Shown here in pieces: positions 33,503 to 42,508 of a DNA stretch of 64,000 bases (positions are counted from its first letter, which is position 1; each line of letters begins with the position of its first letter). Position numbers and translations under genes: made by a program. Where the stretch lies: positions 767,545-831,544 of the forward strand of contig JAEPOO010000002.1 of NCBI GenBank assembly GCA_017642855.1. Reading direction: 5' to 3'. The DNA comes from Pseudomonadales bacterium. GTDB lineage: Bacteria; Pseudomonadota; Gammaproteobacteria; Pseudomonadales; Azotimanducaceae. Below the pieces are notes generated by a model. It ran no database searches. It saw only the letters and a list, made by a program, of their open reading frames with translations, and was not told the origin of the DNA.

Positions 33503-34576
33503 CTAGCGACTGATACGAATGATTTGTCCGTCGTCACCATCGGTGATCAGGAAGATAGAACCATCCGGTGCCTCCCTAACGTCTCTGATTCGCAGGCCGA
33601 TTTCTGAGAATAGGGGTGACTCGGTCATATCATCGCCATTGCCTTCAACAAGACGGACTTCCGCATCGACCAGCGCGCCGACCAGGAAGTGACCCTCCCA
33701 CTCGGGAAACATCTTGCCGCTGTAGACGACAAGTCCTGAAGGCGCAATGCTGGGTGTCCAGTAGTAAAGGGGCTGCTCGATGCCAGCATATTCCTTAAGT
33801 GGAGAAACATAGGCACCGCTGTAGTTTTCTCCGTAGGTGACTGCGGGCCATCCATAGTTGGCTCCTGCTCTGATGAGGTTAAGCTCATCACCGCCTTTTG
33901 GCCCGTGTTCATGCAGGTAGATTTCTCCGTTGGGTCCGAGGTCGAGACCTTGTGGGTTTCGGTGGCCGTAGGAGTACACCAGTGGATCGCCATCACCTTC
34001 CGTGAATGGATTGTCTTCGGGTGCGCTGCCATCGGTGTTGATGCGAATCACTTTCCCCAGATGACTGTTTCTGTCCTGCGGTGCTTCACGATATTCGAAT
34101 CCGTCCCCGGTGGTGACCAGCAGTGTGCCGTCAGGCAGGAAGTGCATCTTGCCGCCATAATGGGCGGGGGTGTCCTTGGTCGGTGACGCGGTGTAAATGG
34201 TTTCAGCATCTACGAAGGCATTATCTTCAAGGCGAGCCTTCATGATGCGGGTTGCGTTGGCGTCTGGTGTTCCGCCGGCGTAAGCGAGGTAGACCATCTG
34301 ATTATCGTTGTAGTCTGGGTCAAGCAGGATGTCGAAATAGCCCCCCTGGCTCATGAAGTAAGTCTCAGGGCCTCCAGAGATGACATCGCCTATCTCACCG
34401 TCAGAGGAGATGATGCGCACTTCGCCTGATTTCATCGAAACGAGATAGCTGCCATCCGGCAGAAAGTCCATTGCCCAGGGGTGATTCAAGCCCTCAGCGA
34501 TGATGTCTGTCTTGTAGTCATCGGCATTCAGGTAAGCGGAAAATGCCAGTGCGGCAATCAGTAACGTCTTTTTCAT
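33503..34576 (-). CDS. PQQ-dependent sugar dehydrogenase-like (glucose/sorbosone dehydrogenase family), secreted
   Basis: 357 residues with a clear signal peptide (KKTLLIAALAFSAYLNAD). The six-bladed beta-propeller family is recognised by GLNHPWAMDFLPDGSYLVS, HYGGKMHFLPDGTLLVTTGDG, SYGHRNPQGLDLGPNGEIYLHEHGP, GGDELNLIRAGANYGWP and PSGLVVYSGKMFP. The GHRN His/Arg pair lies at the catalytic position. E. coli YliI (aldose sugar dehydrogenase) is the best-known relative; it oxidises aldoses in the periplasm with PQQ. PQQ synthesis genes are not in the window. The following small ORF and nitroreductase probably share its transcript. Confidence 0.92.
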   Translation of the reverse strand: MKKTLLIAALAFSAYLNADDYKTDIIAEGLNHPWAMDFLPDGSYLVSMKSGEVRIISSDGEIGDVISGGPETYFMSQGGYFDILLDPDYNDNQMVYLAYAGGTPDANATRIMKARLEDNAFVDAETIYTASPTKDTPAHYGGKMHFLPDGTLLVTTGDGFEYREAPQDRNSHLGKVIRINTDGSAPEDNPFTEGDGDPLVYSYGHRNPQGLDLGPNGEIYLHEHGPKGGDELNLIRAGANYGWPAVTYGENYSGAYVSPLKEYAGIEQPLYYWTPSIAPSGLVVYSGKMFPEWEGHFLVGALVDAEVRLVEGNGDDMTESPLFSEIGLRIRDVREAPDGSIFLITDGDDGQIIRISR

Positions 34577-34641
34577 GATGGTTCAGTGACTGGGGTAAAG
34601 CCGCTATTATACCCACGCTGAAACATCGATTTGGAGCGAAC

Positions 34642-35082
34642 ATGAAAGTCGTATTTGGGTATTTTCTGGCAGTGCTCGCCACCTATAGTCTTGGGGCGTT
34701 GTTCGTCAGCCAGGGGAATATCGCGGAAGTGGTGGGGATGGGCTTTGAGATCACCATGAGCCATCGGATCGATGCGGTAATCCACGATTTGACGCATATG
34801 TATGATCTTTACCTGCCCATCGTAGCGGTTGGCATGCTCATCGGTTTATCGGTTGCCGCACTCATCATCAACTATGTGATTGATCTCAGATTGATTGGTT
34901 ACGTCTCCGCAGGATTTGTTGCGCTGGTTGCGATTCACGTTCTGATCAAGGCAACACTTGGATTGAGTGGTATTGCACCGACACGAGAAATCGTCGGTTT
35001 GCTGATGCAGGGCCTGGCCGGTGCAGCCGGTGGCTATGTGTTTCATTATGTCACTCTACAACATCAGCCCCGGTCTGCCTGA
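34642..35082 (+). CDS. Small four-helix membrane protein of unknown function
   Basis: 146 residues with four hydrophobic helices (VVFGYFLAVLATYSLGALFV, YLPIVAVGMLIGLSVAALII, LIGYVSAGFVALVAIHVLI, IVGLLMQGLAGAAGGYVFHY). A polar loop of about 30 residues with MSHRIDAVIHDLTHMYDLY lies between the first two. His and Asp residues in that loop could bind a ligand. I recognise no characterised family. It lies 5 bp upstream of the sulfatase gene and is divergent from the sugar dehydrogenase. GATTTGGAGCGAAC supplies a Shine-Dalgarno. Confidence 0.8.
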   Translation: MKVVFGYFLAVLATYSLGALFVSQGNIAEVVGMGFEITMSHRIDAVIHDLTHMYDLYLPIVAVGMLIGLSVAALIINYVIDLRLIGYVSAGFVALVAIHVLIKATLGLSGIAPTREIVGLLMQGLAGAAGGYVFHYVTLQHQPRSA

Positions 35083-35087
35083 TTCGG

Positions 35088-36515
35088 ATGATCCCCCTCA
35101 CTTACAATCGGACATTGCGTTGGTTGCCCCTCGGCCTAATGTTCCTGATAGCACCTATACAGGCCGCCAGCGCAGAAAGTTCCTCAACTAAACCTAATAT
35201 CGTCATCATGCTGATGGATAACTTTGGCTGGGGTGAGCCGGGTGTATATGGAGGCGGCGAGTTGCGGGGCGCGGCGACGCCGAATATCGACAGCATCGCG
35301 AAAGAGGGGCTCCGCCTGACTAATTTCAATGTCGAGGCAGAGTGTGTCCCTTCTCGAGCCTCTTTAATCACAGGGCGATACGGCATTCGTACTCGTCAAC
35401 ATCCAGATGGCTGGGTTCGTGATGTCTGGTATGGGATTACCAAATGGGAAGAAACCATAGCCGAGGTCTTGTCGGAAGCTGGGTACGAAACCGCGTTATT
35501 TGGTAAGTGGCATCTCGGTGATACCGAAGGTCGATTTCCAACAGACCAGGGCTTTGACGAATGGATAGGCATACCCCGATCGTCCGATCGAGCGTTCTGG
35601 CCTGACAGCAACAGCTACGATCCAGATGCTCATCCGGACGCCACGTTTACAAGAATTATGCGGGCCAAACGTGGTGAGCAACCCACCGAGCACGAAGTAT
35701 TTGATCGAGAAAAACGAAAAGTCATGGATCGGGAGATCACCGATCACTCGATTGATTTCATGAAACGCAAGGCTGAGGGAGATAGCCCTTTTTTCGTGCT
35801 GCTTTCTTACACGCAAACCCATGAGCCCGTGGATCCCCATCCTGATTACTTCGGTCATACCGGCAATGGCAGCTTTGCTGATGTGCTTGCGCAAACCGAT
35901 GACTATGTTGGCGATGTTCTCGGGACCATAGATAGCCTTGATCTAACAGACAACACGATCGTCATATTTATGGCGGACAACGGTCGTGAAGGCGTGCCCC
36001 GTTCCTTCGGTTTTACCGGACCCTGGAGAGCAGGGATGTTCTCACCCTACGAGGGATCCTTGCGTGTTCCTTTCCTGTTTCGATGGCCCGACAGAGTAAG
36101 TCCGGGCGGCGTTTCTAACGAAATGATGCACGCCGTTGACCTTTTGCCTTCGCTAGCATCCGTGGCAGGCGCCACGCTTCCGGACGATAGAATTTACGAT
36201 GGGGTTGATCAGCTAGCGTTTCTCACCGGCGACTCTGACAAATCTGCTCGAGATTCTGTTGTCATCTACATTGGAAATGTTTTGTTTGGCGTGAAATGGC
36301 AAAACTGGAAACTCTTGTTAAAGGAAATGGACGACGATAGTTATGCCATCCGGGACATGGCGTATCCCTCGGTCTATAACCTGCTCGTGGATCCAAAAGA
36401 GGAAGTGCCTGAGTTGAACTATCTGAACGATACCTGGGTGGACTTTCCGTTATACCAGGTGCTTGAGGACCATATTGGCTCCATTGAGAAAGACCCTGGT
36501 GCTCCGGATTCCTGA
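35088..36515 (+). CDS. Secreted Cys-type sulfatase
   Basis: 475 residues with a signal peptide (LRWLPLGLMFLIAPIQAASA). Alkaline-phosphatase-superfamily fold: metal Asp44 in LMDNFGWG; the sulfatase signature CVPSRASLITGR with Cys86 as the residue converted to formylglycine; GKWHLGD; FFVLLSYTQTHEP; and VIFMADNG. Activity needs a formylglycine-generating enzyme or anSME, not encoded here. It hydrolyses sulfate esters, probably of marine polysaccharides or small molecules, in the periplasm. It is an orphan, not part of a polysaccharide-utilisation cluster. Confidence 0.93.
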   Translation: MIPLTYNRTLRWLPLGLMFLIAPIQAASAESSSTKPNIVIMLMDNFGWGEPGVYGGGELRGAATPNIDSIAKEGLRLTNFNVEAECVPSRASLITGRYGIRTRQHPDGWVRDVWYGITKWEETIAEVLSEAGYETALFGKWHLGDTEGRFPTDQGFDEWIGIPRSSDRAFWPDSNSYDPDAHPDATFTRIMRAKRGEQPTEHEVFDREKRKVMDREITDHSIDFMKRKAEGDSPFFVLLSYTQTHEPVDPHPDYFGHTGNGSFADVLAQTDDYVGDVLGTIDSLDLTDNTIVIFMADNGREGVPRSFGFTGPWRAGMFSPYEGSLRVPFLFRWPDRVSPGGVSNEMMHAVDLLPSLASVAGATLPDDRIYDGVDQLAFLTGDSDKSARDSVVIYIGNVLFGVKWQNWKLLLKEMDDDSYAIRDMAYPSVYNLLVDPKEEVPELNYLNDTWVDFPLYQVLEDHIGSIEKDPGAPDS

Positions 36516-36531
36516 TAACAACGCAGAATGA

Positions 36532-37086
36532 TCAAAAAGAGGGTGGTGAGCAGGCTGTAATCAGTTCGCAGGGTTCGGTTCCGGTGTTTGAGAAGCTATG
36601 GGGAAGATCGCTACGAAAATAGTACGCATCTCCCGGAATCAGTGTCATTGTCTCGCCGTTAACCGTGACGGTCAGCCGCCCAGACAAAATAATTCCACAC
36701 TCTTCACCTTCATGTGATATCTCGTGCCTGCCAGTATTTGAACCTGGCGCGTAACTTTCCTTTAGGAACTGTATGGCTTTGGTCGAAAGGTTTGCACCGA
36801 CCTGACGATACGAGACGCCGCCTTCTACGATTTCCGTCAGCTCGTTATGTTTGAAGAAAACCTTCTCTGGTGGTTCTTCCGCATCGCTGAAAAATTCACT
36901 CAAGTGGATTGGTATACCATCCAGCACTTTTTTGAGCATGCTCACTGTGGGATTGAGTTTGCCGTTTTCGATCAGTGAGATCGTCGCATTGGCGACGCCG
37001 GATTGCCGCGCCAGCTGTCGTTGTGACATGCCGCGTCGGTGGCGGATCGCCTTTAACCGAGCGCCGATGGTATCGTCAGTTTGCAT
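36532..37086 (-). CDS. XRE-cupin transcriptional regulator, PuuR-like
   Basis: 184 residues. N-terminal helix-turn-helix (LKAIRHRRGMSQRQLARQSG, VANATISLIENGKLNPTVSML) and a C-terminal cupin (HEGEECGIILSGRLTVTVNG, MTLIPGDAYYFRSDLPHSF). This domain order and length match PuuR, the repressor of putrescine catabolism in E. coli, and its close relatives. It is divergent from a class III transaminase gene. Palindromic sites in the space between them (37100-37115, 37162-37179) are likely operators. It may control the amine-degradation genes that follow. Confidence 0.9.
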   Translation of the reverse strand: MQTDDTIGARLKAIRHRRGMSQRQLARQSGVANATISLIENGKLNPTVSMLKKVLDGIPIHLSEFFSDAEEPPEKVFFKHNELTEIVEGGVSYRQVGANLSTKAIQFLKESYAPGSNTGRHEISHEGEECGIILSGRLTVTVNGETMTLIPGDAYYFRSDLPHSFSNTGTEPCELITACSPPSF

Positions 37087-37099
37087 TTTAGCCTGCCAT

Positions 37100-37115
37100 G
37101 TTTAGCAAACTTAAC
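37100..37115. promoter_or_regulatory. Candidate operator, near-palindrome GTTTAG-CAAA-CTTAAC
   Basis: A 16-bp near-palindrome lies 14 bp before the start of the PuuR-like gene, where a repressor could autoregulate. It shares the TTAAC half-site with the 37162-37179 element. AT-rich sequence surrounds it. Confidence 0.45.
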
Positions 37116-37161
37116 ATTTTTTGCTTAGTTACTCGAAAATTCAATAGGTTAGCGGTATTCA

Positions 37162-37179
37162 GTTAACTTATTGTTTAAC
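37162..37179. promoter_or_regulatory. Candidate operator, inverted repeat GTTAA-N8-TTAAC
   Basis: A perfect five-base inverted repeat with an eight-base AT-rich spacer, 48 bp before the transaminase start and inside the divergent promoter region. Such sites suit a dimeric XRE-cupin repressor. Binding is inferred from position and symmetry only. Confidence 0.5.
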
Positions 37180-37226
37180 ACCCTTCAATGGCCCTAGACT
37201 TTGAGTTTGCGTTTCGGAGACCAAGA

Positions 37227-38546
37227 ATGAGCTCAGCTTCCCAACTTGAGGCGTACTGGATGCCTTTCACCGCGAACCGTGATTTCAAGAAGCATCCTCG
37301 TATTATGTCGGGTGCGAGTGGTCACCACTACACCACTGAAGATGGACGGCGGCTTTATGACCTTTTTTCCGGTCTTTGGACGTCAGGCCTTGGCCATTGC
37401 CATCCAAAGATCGTAGAGGCGGTGCAGAAGCAGGTCGCAACACTGGACTATTCGATCGGCTTTCAAGCCAGTAACAACCGTGCATTCGAGCTAGCAGAGC
37501 GTGTGATCGATATGGCGCCTGAGGGTTTTACCCAATGCTTCTTTACGAATTCAGGTTCCGAATCTGTCGATACGGCGCTGAAGATTGCGTTGGGTTACCA
37601 CCGTGCTCATGGGGAAGGCAATCGGACCCGGCTTATCGGTCGAGAACGAGGCTACCACGGGGTAAATTTTGGAGGCATGTCAGTCGGTGGCATGGCGCCG
37701 AATCGAAAAGCATTTAGCGCGAATCTGATCCCAGGTGTTGATCACATTCGCACGACCTTCGATCTTGAGAACACGGCGTTCAGTAAAGGACAACCAGGGT
37801 GGGGTGTGCATCTGGCTGAGGACCTCGAAAAGCTCTGCGCCTTGCATGATGGCAGTAATATTGCTGCGGTTATTGTTGAACCGGTTGCGGGTTCAACAGG
37901 GATTCTTCCCCCGCCCAAGGGCTATCTTGAGCGGTTGAGAGAAATTTGTGACACCCACGGAATTCTTTTGATCTTTGATGAGGTCATCACTGCGTTCGGT
38001 CGTTTAGGGGAACCCTTTGGTGCGAAGTATTTTGACGTTACACCCGACATCATCACGACGGCGAAAGGTCTCACCAACGGCGTGATTCCTATGGGTGCTG
38101 TCCTGGTAAGAGAGTCAGTGTTCGATGCTTTCATGCAGGGTCCAGAAACCATGATCGAACTCTTTCATGGATACACGTATTCCGGACATCCGGTTGCTGC
38201 CGCGGCGGGAGTCGCTACGCTCGAAGTCTATGAGGAAGAGGGCACGTTTGACCAGGCGAAAAGCCTAGCGAAACCTTTTGAAGATCTCCTTCACGGTTTT
38301 GCGCAACACGATAAGGTCGTAGACGTTCGCAATATCGGTCTCATGGGCGCGATAGAACTTGCGCCACGGCCTGGTGCGCCAGGTGCTCGGGGCTTGGAGA
38401 TGCACAAGAAGTGTTTTTGGGAAGAAGATCTTGTCATCAGAAACGGCATGGATATTCTTCAATTTTCCCCTTTCCTGAATGCTGATGTGACAGATCTTGA
38501 AGATGCCTTCCAGCGTCTTCGTCGGGCGCTAGACAGCATTGAGTAA
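37227..38546 (+). CDS. Class III aminotransferase, omega-amino acid:pyruvate type
   Basis: 439 residues from the ATG at 37227, preceded by GGAG at 8-11 bases. An ATG at 37188 lacks a ribosome site. PLP fold-type I with LFSGLWTSGLGHCHP, FTNSGSESVDTALKIAL, IFDEVITAFGRLG (PLP Asp) and the Schiff-base Lys in ITTAKGLTNGVIPMGAVLV. The N-terminal YWMPFTANRDFKKHPRIM is typical of beta-alanine/omega-amino-acid:pyruvate aminotransferases. It would move the terminal amino group of a polyamine, beta-alanine or GABA-like compound to pyruvate. It is divergent from the PuuR-like regulator and probably its target. Confidence 0.92.
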   Translation: MSSASQLEAYWMPFTANRDFKKHPRIMSGASGHHYTTEDGRRLYDLFSGLWTSGLGHCHPKIVEAVQKQVATLDYSIGFQASNNRAFELAERVIDMAPEGFTQCFFTNSGSESVDTALKIALGYHRAHGEGNRTRLIGRERGYHGVNFGGMSVGGMAPNRKAFSANLIPGVDHIRTTFDLENTAFSKGQPGWGVHLAEDLEKLCALHDGSNIAAVIVEPVAGSTGILPPPKGYLERLREICDTHGILLIFDEVITAFGRLGEPFGAKYFDVTPDIITTAKGLTNGVIPMGAVLVRESVFDAFMQGPETMIELFHGYTYSGHPVAAAAGVATLEVYEEEGTFDQAKSLAKPFEDLLHGFAQHDKVVDVRNIGLMGAIELAPRPGAPGARGLEMHKKCFWEEDLVIRNGMDILQFSPFLNADVTDLEDAFQRLRRALDSIE

Positions 38547-38549
38547 TCC

Positions 38550-39353
38550 TCAGGCCTCATACCAGCGGTTGTCGGGGTCGCCCGGATAGACGCCCAGATA
38601 CTCGCCGTGAGCTTGATAACCCATGAGCCTCTTTACGGTTTCAGGATAGGCGCTGGCAATGTCTTTTGGCACTGAGAGGTACTGATTTTCCTCCTGTCTT
38701 AACCATCCAAGCGCATAAGTGTTGATAACACCTGTCCTGGGGTTGTCAGTGGTGTTCGCGCCTCCGCCGTGCCACGTAGAGCCGAAGTAGATTAAAACAG
38801 ATCCGATCGGCATCACCGCGTGTTCAACGTCGATATGTTCAGGCAGTACATCCAGGTTGTTTGCGCCGGTCCAGTGACTTTCGCTGACGACCTGAGTCGC
38901 GCCGTTTTCCATCGTAAAGTCGTTAAATGACCACATGGCGCCGATCTGATACTCAATGCCCGGTACACGATAAGGATAAAAGTCATCGTCTCGATGTAGG
39001 ACCTGCGCGTTTTCCCCTGGCCATATTTCGATGGCGGTCGCGCTGCCCAACCGGAAGCATTCGCAGTGTGGACCGAGAATCTGTTCTGCAATCTCCAGGA
39101 TATACGGGTGCGCGATCAACTCAGCGGATGTGGGTGACAGCGCTAATAGGGCAGCGAGACGAAGGGTTTTGTAACCGTTAAAGTCGTTCTGAAACTTTTC
39201 CCCTTCCTTTTCAAAATGAGGTCTTAGCTCCTTTTCGATCAAGGACAGAACCGAAGGGTCTGCCAGAGATGTGACGATAACGGCGCCAGTTTTTTGAAGT
39301 TCTTGTGCCACATCGTTTGGAGGTGCCTGTGGCGGAAAGCGCATAAGAGTCAT
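38550..39353 (-). CDS. Phytanoyl-CoA dioxygenase family (Fe(II)/2-oxoglutarate) protein
   Basis: About 267 residues from the ATG at 39353; a TTG at 39374 would add seven. The double-stranded beta-helix iron site is visible: [10 protein letters not shown] provides the HxD pair, and [10 protein letters not shown] provides the distal His with [12 protein letters not shown] supplying the 2-oxoglutarate Arg. AQVL before the HxD and [12 protein letters not shown] are typical PhyH sequences. It hydroxylates a carbon of an unidentified substrate. It is divergent from the Rieske oxygenase gene with only a few bases between starts. Confidence 0.88.
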   Translation of the reverse strand: MTLMRFPPQAPPNDVAQELQKTGAVIVTSLADPSVLSLIEKELRPHFEKEGEKFQNDFNGYKTLRLAALLALSPTSAELIAHPYILEIAEQILGPHCECFRLGSATAIEIWPGENAQVLHRDDDFYPYRVPGIEYQIGAMWSFNDFTMENGATQVVSESHWTGANNLDVLPEHIDVEHAVMPIGSVLIYFGSTWHGGGANTTDNPRTGVINTYALGWLRQEENQYLSVPKDIASAYPETVKRLMGYQAHGEYLGVYPGDPDNRWYEA

Positions 39354-39373
39354 GGTGTCATGATACAGGTACA

Positions 39374-40630
39374 ATGGTCTGTATGCAGAATAATCCCGAA
39401 AGCTACATCGCGGAACAACGGCTGAACCCGAACAGGGCCATGCACGGATACTTCTATCGCTCTCCGGTGGTATTCGAGTTGGAGCGAGATCAGATCCTCA
39501 CCAGGAGCTGGCTTTTTGCCGGCCATGTGAGCCAGTTACCCCGAGCAGGGGACTACTTCCTGTTTGAATTGGCGGGGGAGTCGATCATTATCTCTCGTGA
39601 TGAGACTGGTGAAATACAGGCTCAACTAAATGTCTGTCGCCATCGAGGTGCGCGCGTTTGCGAAGCGAAATCCGGTAACACCCGAACTTTTGTATGTCCT
39701 TATCATGGATGGGTTTACAGCCTGGATGGCGCGCTTAAATCTGCGAGGGAAATGCCGGAACTGGAAAAATCGAAATTTGGGTTACTCAAGCCTCAATTGG
39801 AAACGTTTCACGGGCTGATTTTTGTTAACTGTGATCCAGGCGCGCCCTCTTTTCTGCCAGAACTCGAGTGCATTGATGATGGCATCAGCGGGCACAATCT
39901 TGAGTGTGCGAAGGTAGCCGACCATAGAACCTATCAAGTGAACGCAAACTGGAAGTTGGCGCTCGAAAACTATCTTGAGTGTTATCATTGCGCCACCGCA
40001 CATCGTGCTTACGCAAAGTCTCATACGCTGAAAGCACCTTATCAAGAGGTCGCGTCGTTAAACGAGGCAATGATGTCTCGGAGTCAAGCTGCGACCGGTA
40101 TATCCACTTTGACATTGGAGGTGCAACGCGGATTTTCGGATGCAGATTCCCCAGGAGGCGGCGTGGAATATTCCAGATACGCCCTTTATCCAGGATATCT
40201 GACGGGGAGTGAAGATGGTCAGCCGGTTGCTCCGTTGATGGGGAGTTACCTGGGCTTCGATGAGGGTGCGGGAGATTTTCAAATGGGGCCGCTCACTTTC
40301 ATGCTGGGTTATCCAGATCATTGCGTGGTTTATCGGTTTACGCCCCGAAGCCTCACAGTGACAGATATGGATGTTTTCTGGTTGGTTCGAGCGGATGCGC
40401 AGGAAGGGCGGGATTATGACATCTCCTCATTAACCTGGTTGTGGGACCACACAACAAAAGAAGACGAGTACATCATCCTTCGAAACGCCGCCGGTGTCTC
40501 GTCAAAATTTTTTGAGCCGGGACCGCTCCATCAGGAGTACGAAATGCTGAACCGAAAGTTTGTACGCTGGTACCTGGATCGTCTGGGTGATGGGTTATCG
40601 CTCGCTCAGTCCAGCGGCGCTGGCACCTGA
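39374..40630 (+). CDS. Rieske non-haem iron oxygenase, alpha subunit
   Basis: 418 residues; an ATG three codons later (39383) is equally possible. The Rieske [2Fe-2S] motif is CRHRGARVC followed by CPYHGW at 17-residue spacing. The catalytic iron site is [12 protein letters not shown] in the [14 protein letters not shown] stretch. The size and single-subunit style resemble glycine-betaine/carnitine/stachydrine-type demethylating oxygenases more than ring-hydroxylating dioxygenases, but this is not decisive. No reductase gene is adjacent. The 3' end overlaps the convergent GcvT-like gene by 25 bp. Confidence 0.9.
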   Translation: MVCMQNNPESYIAEQRLNPNRAMHGYFYRSPVVFELERDQILTRSWLFAGHVSQLPRAGDYFLFELAGESIIISRDETGEIQAQLNVCRHRGARVCEAKSGNTRTFVCPYHGWVYSLDGALKSAREMPELEKSKFGLLKPQLETFHGLIFVNCDPGAPSFLPELECIDDGISGHNLECAKVADHRTYQVNANWKLALENYLECYHCATAHRAYAKSHTLKAPYQEVASLNEAMMSRSQAATGISTLTLEVQRGFSDADSPGGGVEYSRYALYPGYLTGSEDGQPVAPLMGSYLGFDEGAGDFQMGPLTFMLGYPDHCVVYRFTPRSLTVTDMDVFWLVRADAQEGRDYDISSLTWLWDHTTKEDEYIILRNAAGVSSKFFEPGPLHQEYEMLNRKFVRWYLDRLGDGLSLAQSSGAGT

Positions 40631-41799
40631 TTGCGACGTTCGAAATTCACGTAGGCGCCTTTGGTGAGTTGCACCGTCAGTGGTTCGCCCTCGACAACCA
40701 CCGTCGCTTCTGTCGCGCTCATGTGCGCTTTCCTGATTGATGCGTTTCCTATCATCCGCTCCAGCCCAAAGGACCAACTGGCACAGTTGACGGAACCGAT
40801 ACTGGTTTCAACACCATCAACCTTTGTAAGAAGTTCATGCCCTTCCAGCGGCACTCCAGTGTCAACCGTTATGCGACGTATGACGTAGGTGGACGCCTGC
40901 CTTAGGGCCTTAAGGGCTGCCTTTCCGATAAATTCTCCAGCGTCCAGATCGACGGCCCAGCCAAGTCCAACCTCGAAGGGGTTACGCTCAAAATCTGGTG
41001 TGTTATCGAGTTCGGTAGCGAAGTCCCAGCCGGCAACGACGAAACCGCCTTCAATTCGGCATGCTTCCAGCGCGCCCAATCCATAGCCAGGTACTTCTAG
41101 ATTCAGGCTTTTTCGAGTCTTCTGCAGGGCACTGGCCAGGTCGCGACTGAATTCTGGTGGTAACCACAGTTCGTAGCCAAGATCTGCAGTGAATCCCATT
41201 CTGGCGACGATGCATCGGGTTCCCGCGAATTCGTATTCTCTAAATTGGTAAGGCTCCAGGTATTCAACGTCATCGAATCCCAACGAGCGCGTCACACGCG
41301 CTGATTGAGGCCCTTGTATCGCCAGACCTGCCAGGCTCGCAGTGCACTCGGAAAAGCAAACCTGATCTAAATTTCTCTGGCCTGCGATTTCGTAGAAGTA
41401 GGGAGAGTGATCAATGTCTGAAGGTAAGATGAGGTAATCTTCATCGTTGAACTTATAGAGAATTGCGTCGTCCTTGAGTGTGCCATCCTCGTTACAAAAA
41501 ATGACATAAACACCTCTCATGGATGCTATTTGACTGACCGGGCGAGTCAGAAGGTAATCGAGGAAGGAGCCCGCATCTTTCCCCTGAACCCTGATCTTTC
41601 GCATCGGTGACACATCGAAGCAAGCGCAGCTGCCTCGAACACTTCGATATTCAAATTCCGTATCCCCATAGTTGTGCGGCAAGACAGAACCGTTCCAATC
41701 GATGTAGCCCTCATCCTGCTCGGTAGTCTTCAGAAATTGGCTGAATGACGGATTTTTTCGTCGGTTCAAGAACTCAAAAAACGGACTTTCTTTCAACAT
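40606..41799 (-). CDS. GcvT-type aminomethyltransferase (stand-alone, possible THF-dependent demethylase)
   Basis: 397 residues. GcvT folate-binding domain with GSCACFDVSPMRKIRVQGKDAG, LLTRPVSQ, RGVYVIFCNEDGTLKDDAI, LAIQGPQSARV and ARMGFTADLGYELWLPPE, and a C-terminal barrel domain. Family members move a methyl or methylene group from an amine or methoxy substrate to tetrahydrofolate. This is stand-alone and longer than the glycine-cleavage T protein, and no GcvH or GcvP lies nearby. A sarcosine/dimethylglycine- or aryl-demethylase-like role is therefore more likely. A second, divergent copy lies at 61351-62544. Confidence 0.88.
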   Translation of the reverse strand: MLKESPFFEFLNRRKNPSFSQFLKTTEQDEGYIDWNGSVLPHNYGDTEFEYRSVRGSCACFDVSPMRKIRVQGKDAGSFLDYLLTRPVSQIASMRGVYVIFCNEDGTLKDDAILYKFNDEDYLILPSDIDHSPYFYEIAGQRNLDQVCFSECTASLAGLAIQGPQSARVTRSLGFDDVEYLEPYQFREYEFAGTRCIVARMGFTADLGYELWLPPEFSRDLASALQKTRKSLNLEVPGYGLGALEACRIEGGFVVAGWDFATELDNTPDFERNPFEVGLGWAVDLDAGEFIGKAALKALRQASTYVIRRITVDTGVPLEGHELLTKVDGVETSIGSVNCASWSFGLERMIGNASIRKAHMSATEATVVVEGEPLTVQLTKGAYVNFERRNQVPAPLD

Positions 41800-41915
41800 A
41801 AAAAATGGCTTGTTTGGCTCATGGTCAGTTGAACGCGAGTATTATGGGAGGATACAAATATAGCTATACGTGCGGTTAGGCGAGGAATTCTAAGCCGGGG
41901 TTTCTCACTTAGGAT

Positions 41916-41930
41916 CATCGTTGCACGATG
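41916..41930 (+). promoter_or_regulatory. Inverted repeat abutting the Shine-Dalgarno of the MOSC gene
   Basis: CATCGT-TGC-ACGATG is a perfect six-base inverted repeat that ends on the first G of the GGGAG ribosome site at 41930-41934. In mRNA it could form a small hairpin next to the ribosome site. As DNA it could be an operator. It may also be chance. Confidence 0.35.
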
Positions 41931-41941
41931 GGAGTGACAAA

Positions 41942-42505
41942 ATGAGTGAGATTGGGAAAGTTGTCTCAGTGCATATAGGCACTCGAGACGATATGAGTAA
42001 GCAGAGCCATTCGGAAGTTAAAGTGGACCATGACGGCTTCGAAGGGGACAACCATCAGGGTCACACAAGAACGGCTTATGAAGGTGATAAGGATCCCGAG
42101 GGTACTGTTCGTAGAAATGAACGCCAATGGTCGGGAGTGAGCTTCGAAGAACTGGTAGAAGTGACTCAATCCCTGGGGATTTCGAGTCCGTTGTTGGCAG
42201 AGGACCTGGGCGCCAATTTATGTATTTCAGGCATAGAACAGTTTTCAGCGTTACCGGGAGGCACTCGCTTGAAGTTTTCCTCCGGAGCCATCCTTTGTAT
42301 TGCAGAATTTAATCCACCCTGCATGGACATGGGTGAAAAACTCTCGGGCATGTACAAGAAAGCAGATGGTGGCGCTTTCGAAGCTCGAGACTTCGTTCTT
42401 GCGGCGAAGCGTCGTCGTGGCGTGGTTGGCGTCGTAGATGTGCCCGGCACGATTTCGGAAGGAGACGAGGTTGTCGTAGAACGGCTCTGGGTGCCTGATT
42501 TTTAG
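41942..42505 (+). CDS. MOSC domain protein (sulfurase-like)
   Basis: 187 residues from the ATG at 41942 with a GGGAG Shine-Dalgarno 8-12 bases upstream. A frame extending to 41921 is possible but lacks it. The MOSC domain shows VDHDGFEGDNHQGHTR near residue 30, SPLLAEDLGANLCISGIE, ILCIAEFNPPCMDMGEKL with the conserved Cys (PPC), and RGVVGVVDVPGTISEGDEV. No N-terminal barrel domain is present, unlike the MOSC protein at 16199-17017. Stand-alone members bind molybdenum cofactor or act on sulfur carriers, but the role is unknown. Confidence 0.85.
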   Translation: MSEIGKVVSVHIGTRDDMSKQSHSEVKVDHDGFEGDNHQGHTRTAYEGDKDPEGTVRRNERQWSGVSFEELVEVTQSLGISSPLLAEDLGANLCISGIEQFSALPGGTRLKFSSGAILCIAEFNPPCMDMGEKLSGMYKKADGGAFEARDFVLAAKRRRGVVGVVDVPGTISEGDEVVVERLWVPDF

Positions 42506-42508
42506 TGT

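Noticed and set aside
39979..40321. Overlapping open frames on both strands inside the Rieske oxygenase gene
   Set aside because: Shadow frames of a well-supported gene with complete iron-site motifs.
40606..41799. DMSP demethylase DmdA as identity of the GcvT-like protein
   Set aside because: The N-terminal sequence does not resemble DmdA; a general GcvT-type methyltransferase call is safer.
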